From Impatiens glandulifera (lineage: Eukaryota > Streptophyta > Magnoliopsida > Ericales > Balsaminaceae): DNA of 64,000 nt. The first letter of the stretch is position 1. Every line of letters begins with the position of its first letter. Both the position numbers and the translations under genes were made by a program. Of the stretch, positions 45,989 to 59,700 are shown piece by piece. The notes under the pieces are model-generated. The model ran no database searches. It was not told the origin of the DNA and saw only the letters and a program-made list of their open reading frames with translations. The DNA is taken from contig NC_061868.1 of the NCBI RefSeq assembly GCF_907164915.1, positions 44,345,774 to 44,409,773 of the forward strand, written 5' to 3'.

Positions 45989-47375
45989 TCAGATTGCGTT
46001 TGATTAGGTTCCGCGTTCTTTGCACTAGTCGTATATATAGCCTCCCCTCAAAATTGCGATTCTGCCGTCGCCCCTAAATCGCCGACTAATCATATACCTG
46101 CGTTTTCGTCTATATTTATTTATCATAAAAGTAAATATTATATCAATTTTAAATATTATTTGTTTTGTCCTAAAATCCTAAAATGTAAAAATGTATTTTA
46201 TATAAACAAATATTATTTAACAATTTTAAAATGAATTTAAGAAAATTGGTATAATAATAATAATTTAATAAATACCATAAATATTTATTTGAAGAATAAA
46301 ATTTATTACTTTTAGTAATTTATTTTAATAAACTTAATGTGAGGAAAATAAATATCAACATTTATTTTTATTTTTAAATAAAAAATAAATACTTAATTGA
46401 TTTAATAATAATTTCGAATAAGTAAAAAAATCAATAATAATTATAATAATAGTAAAAATAAATAATTTGCAGGGGCCACGTCAAGGATGACGATTGCTTC
46501 TTTGATCTGCAAGATTAGACCCGTCGGCCATGACGTGGGCGGATCTATTCAAAACTTGGCACTTTCTTAAAGCCCAAGAAAGCCTTTTTTTTATTTATTT
46601 TTTTTTAAGTGAAAACTTTTTATTCTTTGATTTTATTTATTTATAATAAATACATTTTTTTAATTCATGAAATATGTTGAATCTATCAAATTTATAATAA
46701 ATAATAATTTAAATTTTAGTAAAAGAATATATATACATATTTAAATTAAAAAATATTATAGACTATAATTTATTAAGTTGTGTAATAATTAAAGTTTTTA
46801 TAATTCACATTAACTAAATTTTGATAAATTTAATTAATAGACAATTATAGTGACACATTTTATATTTAATTATTTTTGATATCTTATTTAAAGATATTAT
46901 TTATTTATATTATTGTTTGAACTCAATTAAATGTGATTTTATTTTTTACTTTATGCAATTATCATAACTAATTACATTACAAATGCAATGATTTAGCTAT
47001 TCAAAATGAATAGAAGTATTTTCTTTTGTTGTGAGAGATGAAATATACAAATAAACTTTAACCAACCACAAAATATTAACAATGGATCTGTTAAGAGGTT
47101 GAGCATAAGCATCAATGATAACATATAACATCAAACAATAGAATCATTAAAATTATTTGTTCAGACAAGCGATAAAAGAAAACCGAACAAATTATGACAA
47201 TGAATATTAGGAAACGAACCAACCAACAATTGTAGTAGACAACGACAACTCTTAAATTATGACAGATTAATCAAAACCTAAAGAATGTGTTGTCAGCATA
47301 AAAACCATATAAAAAAATGAAAGCCACACCAACCGATCGAGCAAGAATAGCTTCATATCACAAGATATTCCACTT
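45989..47375. other. CGI-58 promoter, intergenic DNA and VHA-c 3' flank
   Basis: AT-rich, no supported gene. TATATATAG at 46030-46038, read from the minus strand, could be the TATA element of the CGI-58 gene. The part just below 47376 is the 3' UTR of VHA-c. Confidence 0.45.
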
Positions 47376-49105
47376 TTATTCTGCTCTCGACTGACCAGCT
47401 CTGGAAGAGAGGATGATTCCAACAATAAGTCCATATAAAGCAAGTGCTTCAGCAAAGATGAGGATGAGGATCATTCCCACAAAAAGCTTAGGCTGTTGCG
47501 CATTAGCTCTGCAATATTTTACACAATATAGAAATCATCAATCTATTCGACCGGTCAGCAAAACAAATAAACAATTATGATCAATATTCAGTTCAAATCT
47601 GTAGGTTTTATGGATGATGACATATCTCGAGATGTAAGACCTACATAGGATGAGGATATTCAGCCATTTTCTATGTTGCTTGAATATCATAAGATTAAAT
47701 ATTTAACTTTTGCAATCATTATGTTACTTTTTAACTCAATTAAAGATAGCCACAAGTTTCACATGTTAAACAAATTAATGTAAGCAGCTATAAAGCCTTT
47801 TGTTAAATGAGTTATTAGAATAATCAGGTGGTTATTTTTAAATAACCGGGTTATTTGAGTAAGAAGACATCAAGAAATAAAGATCGTTGATTGAATGGTG
47901 GGTTATTTGGGGCTTGTTCAATCATAGGTTATTTGGATAACTAACATGTTATTTCAAAAGAAACTTGCTCGGTGTAGGATATTGTAAACTGGGTTCCTTG
48001 GTAGTTATTTGAGGAAAGAAAAGGGAATAAATATATAATGAAAAAACAATTTATAAAAAGGGAAAATAGAGTGTATTTGGGTCGATGATATAAATGATGT
48101 GATTATTAAGGAGAATTCAAATAACTCAGATCGAACAAGGGTTTGGAAATAATCCCATACAACCCACATCAAACAAGCTCTAAGTGTTAAAAGGTTGAAT
48201 TGAAATGACTGCAGCATAGCTATTCAAATTTCAAATTATAGTGTTCTATTTGTACTTCAGACAGTGGCTTGAAAAACACTCTCCAACTGTCAAGAACTAC
48301 AGAAGTGGCATGCTTTAGACATATGTATCTTAGTTTCTGTCATAATCTTAGTGCCTTAAGAATTACATTTGTCTTCTTAAATGGCCAACTTTTCCTCTTA
48401 ACAGTGATGGATTAAGAAGACAAATGTAATTCTTAAGGATCTGACTTATACCCTGATGATTAAAGATTTGGACTTGCATCAAGAATAAACAAAGAAAAAG
48501 CAAATTTCAATGAATCCACACAACTGGGACTTCTGGACAGACAAAAGCATTGACCAATAAGATGTTGCTAATAATGATCCAGAACATGAATCAAATCAGA
48601 AATAGAAATCATACCTGACACCAGCATCGCCCACAATACCAATAGCCATTCCTGCAGCTAGACCAGCTAATCCACAAGCAAGACCAGATGACAAATGAGC
48701 ATAACCATCAAAAAGATAGTAAGGTTTGGCCTTAGGATTGATCCCAGTACTGATGATTACAGCAATAATCAATCCATAGATACCCAACACACCAGCCATA
48801 ACAACAGGCACAATTGACTTCATCACCAATTCTGGCCTCATGACTCCCATTGAAGCTACTCCAACTCCACTCTTTGCGGTACCATATGCAGCTCCCATAC
48901 CTTCAATCATGAGATCGATCAAGAATTAACAAGGATGGATCATACAAATCAAATTAAATATCAAAACTTGACACATATATCTGTAGAAACCTAGATCGGA
49001 AACTAAATCAGAAGAGAGAGATTTACATGAGAAAACCAACGCAGCCGCGGCGCCTAGAAAGCCGAAGAATGGGGCGGTCTCATCGCCGGTGAACGTCGAC
49101 GTCAT
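47376..49105 (-). CDS. VHA-c: V-type H+-ATPase proteolipid subunit c
   Basis: Three exons: 49105-49027, 48900-48615 and 47508-47376, giving 165 aa, the normal length for plant subunit c. It forms four transmembrane helices of the rotor ring in the Vo sector, which moves protons into the vacuole and endomembrane compartments. Diagnostic segments are [57 protein letters not shown], the loop with [20 protein letters not shown] and the last helix [19 protein letters not shown], whose Glu is the proton-carrying residue. The C-terminus is [13 protein letters not shown]-rich leader (TCTCTCTCTCT near 49155-49170) precedes the ATG. Intron 2 (47509-48614) contains a MITE-like element and a perfect hairpin. 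Confidence 0.97.
47909..48180. mobile_element. MITE-like element in VHA-c intron 2
   Basis: The left end GGGCTTGTTCAATC and the reverse complement of the right end, GAGCTTGTTTGATG, are imperfect inverted repeats that continue with GGTTATTTGG-like motifs. It is 272 bp and non-coding. The ends resemble those at 34805-35388. No clean target duplication was identified. Confidence 0.45.
48354..48438. repeat. Perfect 27-bp inverted repeat in VHA-c intron 2
   Basis: The left arm 48354-48380 (CCTTAAGAATTACATTTGTC and on) is exactly complementary to the right arm 48412-48438, with a 31-base loop. Transcribed as part of the VHA-c pre-mRNA it would form a perfect 27-bp stem. No target duplication or transposon ends were recognised around it. 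Confidence 0.9.
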
Positions 49106-50796
49106 CTTTCCGATCTCGACAAGGTTCGATTAGGAGAAGAATGGATCAGAAGTCTCTCTCTCTCTATCTATCTTTTCTTCGTCTATAGAAGTTCGGAAGG
49201 GACAACTTCAGATAATTGAATAGAGTTCATATAAGACTAAACTAATAAGTAAGCCCTCAAAGTATTAGTCAATTCGAAAATCTGTCATTAATCTTTTTAT
49301 ATATATATATCCTTCAATTATTAAACATTTTAAATATAATCCATTTTCTAAACTTCAAATTTTAATGTGTTTTTTTTTATTTTTGTTGATTGGACATTTT
49401 TTTTTTTCTTGAAATTGCTCTATGACCAAAAAAATAAAATTGATTTAGCAAAACTTGGTTCTACATGTATAAGAAATACTTAGGGTAAAAATTGTCACTT
49501 GTTTGATAATTCAAGGACGTATATAGAAAAACAATATTTTTTTTTTTTTTAAACCGATATACTTGGTCAAGTCACTTAAGAAAGATTATTTACGAGTTTA
49601 CTTTGATTATTTATGGACGTATTTTGATAATTTGTTTTTTCTATGATAAACATTCTATATTATCCTATTATTTAGGATGTGGGTAAAATGTAACTTAATT
49701 TTATTTTAAAATATTATAATAAATGTTTTCTGTTAAAAGGTTCCAAATGGGATAATTTTCATTATTTATTTGACAGTGAATTATTTATTTAAATTAATTT
49801 ACTATAAATATTAATAGATTGGCGACACAAATAATAAGCTAGTTTTTTCATCGCCAATACTAGAGTTGGTAAAGAGTCAAGACAGTCGTTTCGTTTCAAA
49901 ACTTAGAACACTTTGAATCATAGTTTATTCTTTAAATTATCAACTCCAGTCATCGATCTCACTTCAAGTAGAAATCGGACATGAGAAAGACTGACATATT
50001 TAATCTAAACAATAAAGAAAATAGTCTGATCCTCACTCTTTTCTACTTATTTTTGGCAAATTCGAAAAGATGTTCAACTCATATTTGCAATATAATCCAC
50101 ATAGTATAGTATGATTCTTTCATTTATTGCTAGAAAATAACCATAAATAGGAAACCGAGAGTAGAGGTGGTGTATACCTTTAGTGGCAACACACTTGTAT
50201 CCATCCGCTGACCTGACAACAACACAAGAATAAGCTGAATGTAAGACGAAAACGTTTTTCTCAAAAAAAAAAAAATAGTCGCATTTGATATAGCAAGGCA
50301 AGAATGAGAATGAGTGTCCAGAGGATAGAGTAGAAACTCAGAGATACTAACCTGTAAAATTATAAATAAACCAATTCTGCACAGCAACCAGTCTCAATGG
50401 GGGAAGAAGATGAAGCTAAGGAAAAATTTAGAAATCAGCAAAACTTTATGTGCATTTCTTGCTAAAAGATATTCTAAGCTGTACAAGGTCCTTCAAAAGT
50501 AGAAATATATTATGTCAGATGTCTCTAAATGTATAATTTTATGCTAAGTTAGTAAACTATGAATCTCTTCATTGGAGCTAATGCCATAATACTGACTTCT
50601 AGAAATATGGAACTTGGCAGCAAATTCGTTTCTTATGCAAAACCCAACAAGAGGCATTTACATGTTATCCTCCAGACTGCATCAAAACGGATTAGTGCAG
50701 AATTCTATCCTCTCTTCCTTGATGGCTGCCGCCCATATCACATCTCTCATGCCAGTTTCCAAGTCCCAATAGCTATAAGTCATGCAGACGTCATCA
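49106..50796. other. VHA-c promoter side and LDL3 3' flank
   Basis: No supported gene. Sequence just below 50797 is the LDL3 3' UTR side. The short minus frames at 50074-50387 show no domain and may lie in it. Confidence 0.45.
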
Positions 50797-53700
50797 TCAA
50801 GAATTTGCTGTTGGTTTTGAGCCCATATGTTTAGCAATCAACAGATCTACAAATACTCGGATCTGCATTATAAATGCAAGCATTAGTAACCACAGAAGAG
50901 AAACCTAGACAGAAGTTAACAATCAATAGTATATAATCTTATTGCAATTTCTACTAGTTCAATGTAAAGCTTCTAAAAAGACAATATTTTATTTTATTTT
51001 AGATCAGTTGAGTTGGTGACAGATCTCTTTTGTGTTTATACCAAAAATAAATAGTTTTTTTTTGTTAATTGCAAAAACAGAGTAACATGTAAAACTTAGA
51101 CAAGGGTAACAATTTTGACCTTATTCTTGCACTTGAAATCAAGAAATTCGTGGACAGCCATGGCTTTATCTGCATCTGTCGCCTGCTCCATAACCTGAGA
51201 GTTGGATGTACAATTGAATAACCCAGAACTGACAAAAATAGACAAGAGCAACATTTTGAGCTTGTATTGTCAAACCACATATTGGAGGCCCAAAACCCAA
51301 TTTCAGACTCAAACTTACACTAGAAATTCAGACCGAGACTGTTTTTCAGCACGTTAAATCTCCCTAACTTGCAAGAGAAATTCAAATGAAGGGCTATTTT
51401 TTTTAAAAGAATAAAATATTTTCATTAAAGTCCAGCTGACGCGAAAGTCGCATGAACCGTATTTGAAACACCCGAACAAAAACAAAATTTAAGTACAACT
51501 CATCGCAGTTGCCATAAGTTAATCAAAATGTAAGACAACATGCCTAAAAAACATCAAAAGGAAAAAACTCCCCCAAACCACTCAACTCCAAATCGAGACA
51601 ACTTGGAGGTCCAGCATTTTTACGGGGTGTAGGGTTATTATTAAATGGAATGACAACGGCGCCATTTATATTTATGCCAACTTAAAATCTCTTCTAATGT
51701 GGCATATATGTGTCATGTTACAAACCAAAAGTCCCTTCTAGGATATTGTTGTTCATCATCTTCTACAACGAGGGAGAGTGAGAGAAGGTTAGAGAGGAGG
51801 GAGAGCGAGAGAAGGTTAGAGAGGGTGTACCTTGGTCGCAGCTTTCTTCATTATTGACTTGTAGCTTTCCCTACTAATTTTCTTTGCCTTGTATAGGGGC
51901 ATTAGCAAGGATGCAACATAATCCACTACAGCCTGTTTAATACGATCTGGCTCTTTAGGCTGATTCCCTACCAACTCTTTATTTAATGTAACTTGAGATA
52001 CTGAGCTCTCATTGGCTAACCCTTTATGCTTCCATGTAGGTAATTTTGAGCTCAGATTTGATTCTTCTTCATCCCTTACCTGCATTTCCTGAGAATGTAA
52101 ATCAGCGCCAGCAGCAGCTGCTTGAGACTGCCATCTTTCTATGGCATCATTATCCTTTGCCTCGACGCTACCAGAAGCATCAATCCATGATTTTGTAAAT
52201 GTGCTGATGTCTGCTGCTGCACTCTCAGCTGAATGTTCTCTCAAGTTTGGATGGCGGGAGAGGTCATTTGAATGACTTCTCTTTGAAGGGTCTTTGGCTA
52301 ACATCTTCGAACTATCCAAGTTGGGACAGGCAGCAGAAAAATCAACAGACCAGTCTCTAACTTTGCAGTTCCGGGAATCTATCTCTGATAAACAATCTTG
52401 TCTCCCTAAAGCACCACCAGGCCACTTTCTTTTGAATTCTGACTCGTCCATCTGTGCATATTGCTCGCGTCTTGCAAATTTGTGAAATGACAATATCTTA
52501 GGAAGCGGCATAGATGCGTTGCGTTTCGCTTCAGCTGATGCATAAGCCTGAATATGCACAAATATGTAAAACACTTGGGAAAAAAAGTACAGTTAAAGAA
52601 TTAAATTAGCCTTTTAAAGGTATGTTACCAGGCTTTATTATATCGTAGATTTCAAAGAGAATAAGCTTGTTAGAAGCCATGCAGCATTGGGAAAAATTTA
52701 TCATTTTAACCAGCTCAATGCAATCAATGACAAAAAAATTCCATTCCTAGGATATTGGATGGCTTAAACAGATTCAACATTTGAATCTTTACATCATAGT
52801 TCAACTATCTAAGCACATCCAATAGCTTATTAAACTTAGTGGACTAAGATGTGGAAACAAATTTAACCGCCTGCCTAGGACTGAAAACCAATGCAGAACA
52901 TGTGACATTTGTTCCAGCTTTAAATTTCTGTACTAGAACCACAATTACAATATTCTTATCCTAAAATATCCATATAATATTTTATATTAATATTAGAAAT
53001 CTTTAATTAGACATTTATCTACCACTATGGTTACAGATTAGACTTTTAAATTTATCATCTCAATCCTACTTATATCTTATTGATTGTACTCTCTCTCAAC
53101 TATTAGAATAAATAGGTTTTCCATACTAAAAGGATTTACATAACCTCTCAAACTTTTCGAGTTGTTCTGTATAAACATTTACATAATTTTCAATCGGATA
53201 TATATTTTTTTACAATTTCAATGTCTTGTATAAATATTATTTTCAAACAAATAATTATAACGTTTTAAGGATTCTGTTTTTAATCATCATATTGAGTAAG
53301 ATATAGATTTTAAGAATACAGTGCAAAGGGAAACAAACCTCTGCAGCAGCAACTGCTTTAGCTTTAGCAGCCTCTGCAGCCTCAATTGCAGCTCTTTCTT
53401 CTTCAGACATGACAATGTTCCCGTCTTCCTTGGTGTCCTGCCTAGAACTTGAACTTTGAGACTTCGATGGGTTAACCTCTAGTTGAGTGTCAGCCTTCTC
53501 TAACTTGGCAGCAGGTTTAACACTCTTATTGTCTGCATTTGATGGTGTCCCATCAGATGTAGAAACTTGCAAACACGGGGAGCGTGCCTTTGCTGAAGCT
53601 AGACTGGACTTATTTTTTGATGAATCCACGGAAGCTGTTTGCCTCAATAGCTTTAACCCACCATTAGAAGCTTTTTCCTTGCGGAAAACTTCAATCCACA

Positions 53701-56700
53701 CATTAACCAATTGGCTTGCTATTGCACGGATATCACGGCTTGTGTGCACACACACCTTTTCTTTTACCGTTCTCCCTATACCTACACCAGCAACATGTAA
53801 AGTCCGTTATAAATTAGCAGAGAAATATGTAAGCCTACTGATATTTTTATCATGCAATATTGTACAATAACATCCTACTATTAGTCAACAAATGAAAATT
53901 TCTTCCGAGATAGATACCAAACAGCATATAGCTGGTTAGGATATTCTTTAAAGACCGGCTAGTCTAAAATGAGATCAGAACCATGACAAAAAGGCCATGT
54001 ACCTGATAAACGAACTGCACCAAGATCTGTTGAAACAAGCACAAGAAGCCGCACACAGTGACGCAAAAGTTGGGTTCCATCCTTTCCCATTGAATCCTGA
54101 TGTCAGATGTTGAATATGCATGAATTTTCAAAAGAAACAGTTTGATAACTTATCTAGATAACAGAGAAACATTTAAGATTCACATACCAGAATCCATGAA
54201 TTGAGAATGCCCAGACCTTCCTTAGTCCCGGCAAAAGCCTTCAAAGCATCAATAGGGAGCTTCAACAACTCCTTTGCCAAATGTAACCTTCCTGCAGTTG
54301 TTTTTGCATTGCAAAACATATCCTGAAGTAAAGTTCCCCTGGTAAATATCTGCTCGCCATCCAAAGATTTTTTGTATAGCGCATTAGAGAGCTCAACAGA
54401 ATCAAGTCTCCGCACAAGATCACGTACTTCATTCTTTTCACTGTCGATTTGTCTTTGTGAGGCCTCCATTGCTTCTACCTCTGCGGTATAATCATTTCCA
54501 GAACTCAATATGTCAATTATGCGAACAGCTTCACGCAAACCACTCAACATTGCCCCCCCAACCGTATCTGGGTGCTCTTTGCATGTAGCCTCTCCAGCGA
54601 AAAAGAGACAATTTTCAACAGGCCTCCCAAGAATATCATAATCCTCACCAGATGCGCCAATAGCTACGTATGAATAAGCACCATAACTGAATGGGTCTCT
54701 TCCCCAGTCTGTCACAACGAAAGCAACAGGGTCAGGAACGGAAGCTTCTCCAAAAAGTTTACGAAGGACGGTTAAAGCACGGTTCACATGGTCAGACGGA
54801 TCGTTGTTTTGCCCATCAATAGCTGCCTTACCGACAACCAAGGATATAAGAACAGGTGCCCCAACAGTTTTTTTGACGTTCCAGAACATGAAGCAGTGAC
54901 CCCTTTCATTGGTTCCTTCAGCAGTTGCACCAAAATAATCGACAGAATCATCCCAAAAGACTTCAGGAAATTCCAAGACCACCTTATTAAGCACACCAAA
55001 TCCAAGACGCTGGATAGACGATTGCTTCCAATCTGGCAATGGTGGCAAAAAATTGATGGTTTTGGCTTTTAGGCACCCAAGTGGTACTGTTATCAACACT
55101 GCATCTCCAGAAAATTCTCTACCAGCAGATGTTACAACTTTGACCTTATCACCCAGCTTATCTTTGCAACCATTTGGGAAGTATGAAATATCTTCGACAA
55201 CATTGTTCAAGTGAATGTTCAAATCATCACTTAGGGCTTCAACAACAGAACTATAACCCCCTTTTATCATACAATGAGCTCCTCCAAAACCCCCGTATGC
55301 ATCATCTTGGTTCCAATGAGGAAGTGACACTTGATTGAGCGGAGCAGCACAACCATATTCCAAATGTGCAAAATGCCAATCCATGACCCTCTTCTCAAGA
55401 GGACTTAATATCTCCTCCTTGGAACCATTGTTCTCGGCAACATAGCTTTCAACATTAAATTTATCAGATTCAGATGATGGATCTGCAGCACTAACCATAA
55501 GCTTCTCCACTTGATTTCTTCCAAATCGACGTCGTTTAAGAACATAGTCCAAACCATCCTCAAGAGACATTCTCATTGCCTGGTCACGTTTATGTGCAAT
55601 AAGCAATACCATGTCATCAAGAAGACTGTTGTATTCAGATTCTAGTGCTTCATCCAAGTCTGTAGGGACTCTCCTTCCAGTAACAATATCAAAAAGTGGA
55701 CAGTCACTATTTAATACAGTCAATTCAAGGCCCAACTGCGCACACACCAAAGAAGAAGGATCTGGTCTCCTTTCTGTAGCCACATCTGCCTCAACCCCTG
55801 TAATAATGCTAGCTCCGAGATCCACAGGAACTGATAGAGATGAAAAATCTGTGTAAACACGACCTCCTATCCTATTTCTTGCCTCTAGTATATCAACAGA
55901 GTATCCCTGACGCTGTAAGTGTCTCGCAGCAGATAAGCCGGCCGGGCCAGCACCAATGACAATGATTCTCCTTTTTTCTTTTGAATCATTCTGCGATGTC
56001 ATACTTCCTTCAAAATGATGATTGGGTACAGATTTAGCTTCGTCAAAGAGATGCTCATCATTTGAAGATATAACAGGAACAACTCTTTTAGTCAGTTCTT
56101 CATTCCATTTATCAGTAGTAGGAGCATCCATATTGAGCATTGTACCAATTACTTTGTCAGGGCAAGAGGAAACATCAATCTCATCATCTTGGCTTGCATC
56201 AGATCTTCTCTGAGAAGGTAATTCATTGATCTGCTCAGGAATTTGTATCCCTTCTTTCAATGCTCCAGCAGCACGTCTTTCATCATTAAATACGTCGTCA
56301 TTGTTGACTTCCAAGGAGGGCACAGGGATAGCAGAAGCACCGTCATCAAGGTTAGCAACCTGGTCACTGGAGACTTTTTTACTCTTTTCATGTAAAATCT
56401 TCAAAATTTTCAAGGTTTCTCCTCTACCCTTTCCAGAAGCAACCCCAAAATTTATGAACCCCTGTTTAAAATCTTATTAGTAATGGAAATAAAGAGAAAA
56501 CATAGTGTTGGCGAGTAAAAAATTGAATACTATAATATAAAATGTGCAAATAAGGGAAGAAATCCATAATTACATACTACAAATACTGTGGAAATGCAAA
56601 CTTACATATTTGTCAAGAAACATGTATATCTCTCTAACCAGAGACACATTTGGTGGTTCATTTGTGAAAGGAACATCAATAACACCGCAATCTTCAAGAG

Positions 56701-59700
56701 ACAAAAAACTGTTGAGATTTTTACTCCAAAGATCCAAGATATGATTCCTGAGTTACACATGAAAATATCAGTAAACTGAAACGGAAATACCAAAATTACA
56801 TCTGTATGTGGGGCAATGAATTTAAACTATGTCCCTTTCAAGGTATTAGAAGAATAAAGCAAGAATAGAATTCCACAAAGCAACTGTAGCTCATATGGGA
56901 AACAATCATGTTTCATTAGATTGTGTTTTCCATATTGCTACTAGGATTTCAAACATAACAACTCTAGTGAATGCTAGCAATTACAAGTCAAATTATGGTA
57001 TCACCGTTTACTATTGCAGCAGTGTAAAATAAAAGCTAAAGTAATGTTAACTCATGATTTGAAGTAATATAGCAAAAAAAGTACATATTTTTAATATAAA
57101 TGGGGACCAACAATAATGATTATACGCTCTATTAAGACCTTTCAATCCAGACCAAGAGAAGTTACTAATGAAAACAGGTTGTATATATGAATGTGGCACT
57201 ATAGGTATAAGGGTATTAACATTCTCATCATGCATTTTATGGTGGAGCTCAACACTTATCCTTTTAGACAGCATAGTTCAGTAGAACTCCTTCTATGTTT
57301 AGCATCACAAGGATAAATGCCTCAATCCGTGGAAAAAATTATCCAGACTAGAGGCTTAGGACTCTACAGTCTCTACTAAATATAGAAATCTATTTCTAAT
57401 AATTAGCAGCATCAACTTAGAGACAATTGTAATTTTTTCCAGAAACTTCAAATAAATAAGAAGAGGAAGGAGCTTATTTCATACAGTTATGGGCAATAAA
57501 GAGAAGACAATTCAAATATAGGAGTACATAACAATAGTGAAAACTAAATTTAGACCACCCAGAAAATAGTAACATAAGAAAAATAGAATGGATGTAAAAG
57601 GATGAGGAGTAACAGATTCGCAATGACATTATATGACTTTGGATTGCATGTGAAATATTTCACCACAAGCCATAATCTTTTTTAGATGAAAGAAAATAGC
57701 ACGGGCTGAAATGACTACTAGGTTAGTTCACTCTTTTTTAATGAACGAGTTCAAATAAACTATTTCATTCTTGAAACCTAGTTAAAACTTAAAAGTAGCT
57801 TTAGATATGAAGACAAGTAGGAAAAAGAAAAACAAGGCAGTGAAAGAGGGGTCATCAAACAATTAATGATATTACGAACACCACAAATGGCTTGGGTCTG
57901 ACATCCTTCAACTCTTACCATATACTGATTGTAGAAGTTAATAAATTTCCTAACTTTCCATGTATAAAACTCACAGCTTGATAAAAGGAAATTTGCTGGT
58001 ATACATGATTTCAAGGAACTTTTCTGAAGGGAAAACTATAATATAATTTTAAATGAATTGTATGAGGGCAAAGAATAGAAAGCTACCTGCATTCCAAATA
58101 TTCTTGAAGCCCACCTTTACGTTTGAATACCTCTTTAAACTTTATCTTTTCAATTGGATCAGCTGCGCGAGCTTTGAGTCCAGCAGACACTGCTGCAACA
58201 ACACCTGAAGGAAGATTGGACTTGTGTCTTCTCCTGGTTGGCTGACCACCCTCAACATGACGGTTTTCAAAGAAACCATAGCCATTTATTAGCATTTCCC
58301 AATCAGCATCACCCTCGTATGCCATGTCCCCATGCCTACGCTTTTTAATCTTTCTAGCAGTGCGCTGAACAGATGATTTCTTAGAGTTTCCACGTTTCGT
58401 ATTAGGCATATGCAATTTTTCATCCAAAACAACTCCTATTATATCTGGGGTATTTGATGGAGAAGAGTTACCAGTTGCCTCCACACTACCTTCATCACTC
58501 AGTGCAAATGTTGGTCCAAGCACCTGATCAGAAGGTTGATTTTGATGGACTGTGCACACTGAAGCATCATCTTTTTGTGAATAAAACTGTTTGATACCAG
58601 GAACTTGATCAATGTCTAATTCTATCTCTCTTCGCTCCGTTTCAAGAATGTGAGGATCACAAAGAATTTGTCTTTTGTTTGAACCATCATAATCACTAAG
58701 ACATTCTTCTTTCTTATCTCTTCCAAAAGCAGAGCATGAGGAAAGAAGTTTGGGCTTCAGAGGAGCTTTTTGTGATGGATGGAACTTGAGCTTGTTCACA
58801 ACTTTTTCAACAATTGCTAATGAATCCCCATTAGCGCATACTTCTTGAGAGGCCCTTCCAGAAGAATCTTTCAGACTCATACTTGAAAACTGTTTAGATT
58901 TCATAGTCAACGCATCACCAACCCCTAAAATAGGCGCATTCTCATCAGACTGATTGGCTTGTTCCACTTGTCTGGATGTATACCCTGAACAGGACATTTC
59001 AAGTAGGTTATGCTCTGAACCATTTAATTCCAGAGCACCTTTTAATTTTATGCATTCTGGTATATGCTCCAGATTGAGACAAGGATTGTCGGTTTTTACA
59101 TTATCAAAATCCTCATCGAGTGATTGAAGTCCTTCAGACTCACTCTTCAGTCCATGAACTTTATCATCTTTCCCAACATATGCTGTTATACTGGAATTAG
59201 TGATTATGCAAGACTGCCCCCCAAGCATGTTATCAACTGATTTATCACAAATGTCTCTATTAATTTGAACTTCATTGTGGCAAGAGGTAGAATTATTTTT
59301 TTCCTCACCAGTATCAATAGCCAAATCATCTTCTCCCATTCTTCTATCCATATCTATATCTCCGGATATTGTTGCTCCTACAGGCTTGACATCCACAAAG
59401 AGCTCACTACTGGTTCCTATCAAAGCCTTGGATTCTTGTTCCTCTAATGGTCCTAAATGACATCGTGCTTTTACTCCTTGTACCTTCATTGACATGGAAG
59501 ATAATGAAACCTCTAAACTATCGATAGAGGGAGTTCTGAATTCTCCACTTGACTTCAATGCATGCGGTTTTGAGACCTCCTTTGAGGAATTGTGACTTCC
59601 CTGTTCATCTAAACAAGATAAAAGACAGGCATTGATTTCCCCTTTCTTTAGTTTATGAGCAGCCTTAGATCTCTTAATTTTACTCTTTTTTCCGTTGTTA

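Noticed and set aside
51097..51120. LDL3 ending in exon 7 with KVKIVTLV
   Set aside because: A donor at 51119-51118 joins to 50862 and restores the conserved IRVFVDLLI sequence known from LDL3 relatives.
51398..51440. LINE or SINE 3' end in LDL3 intron 6
   Set aside because: Only a poly-T run and an ATTTTCATTAAAGTCC-like word. That is too little to support an element.
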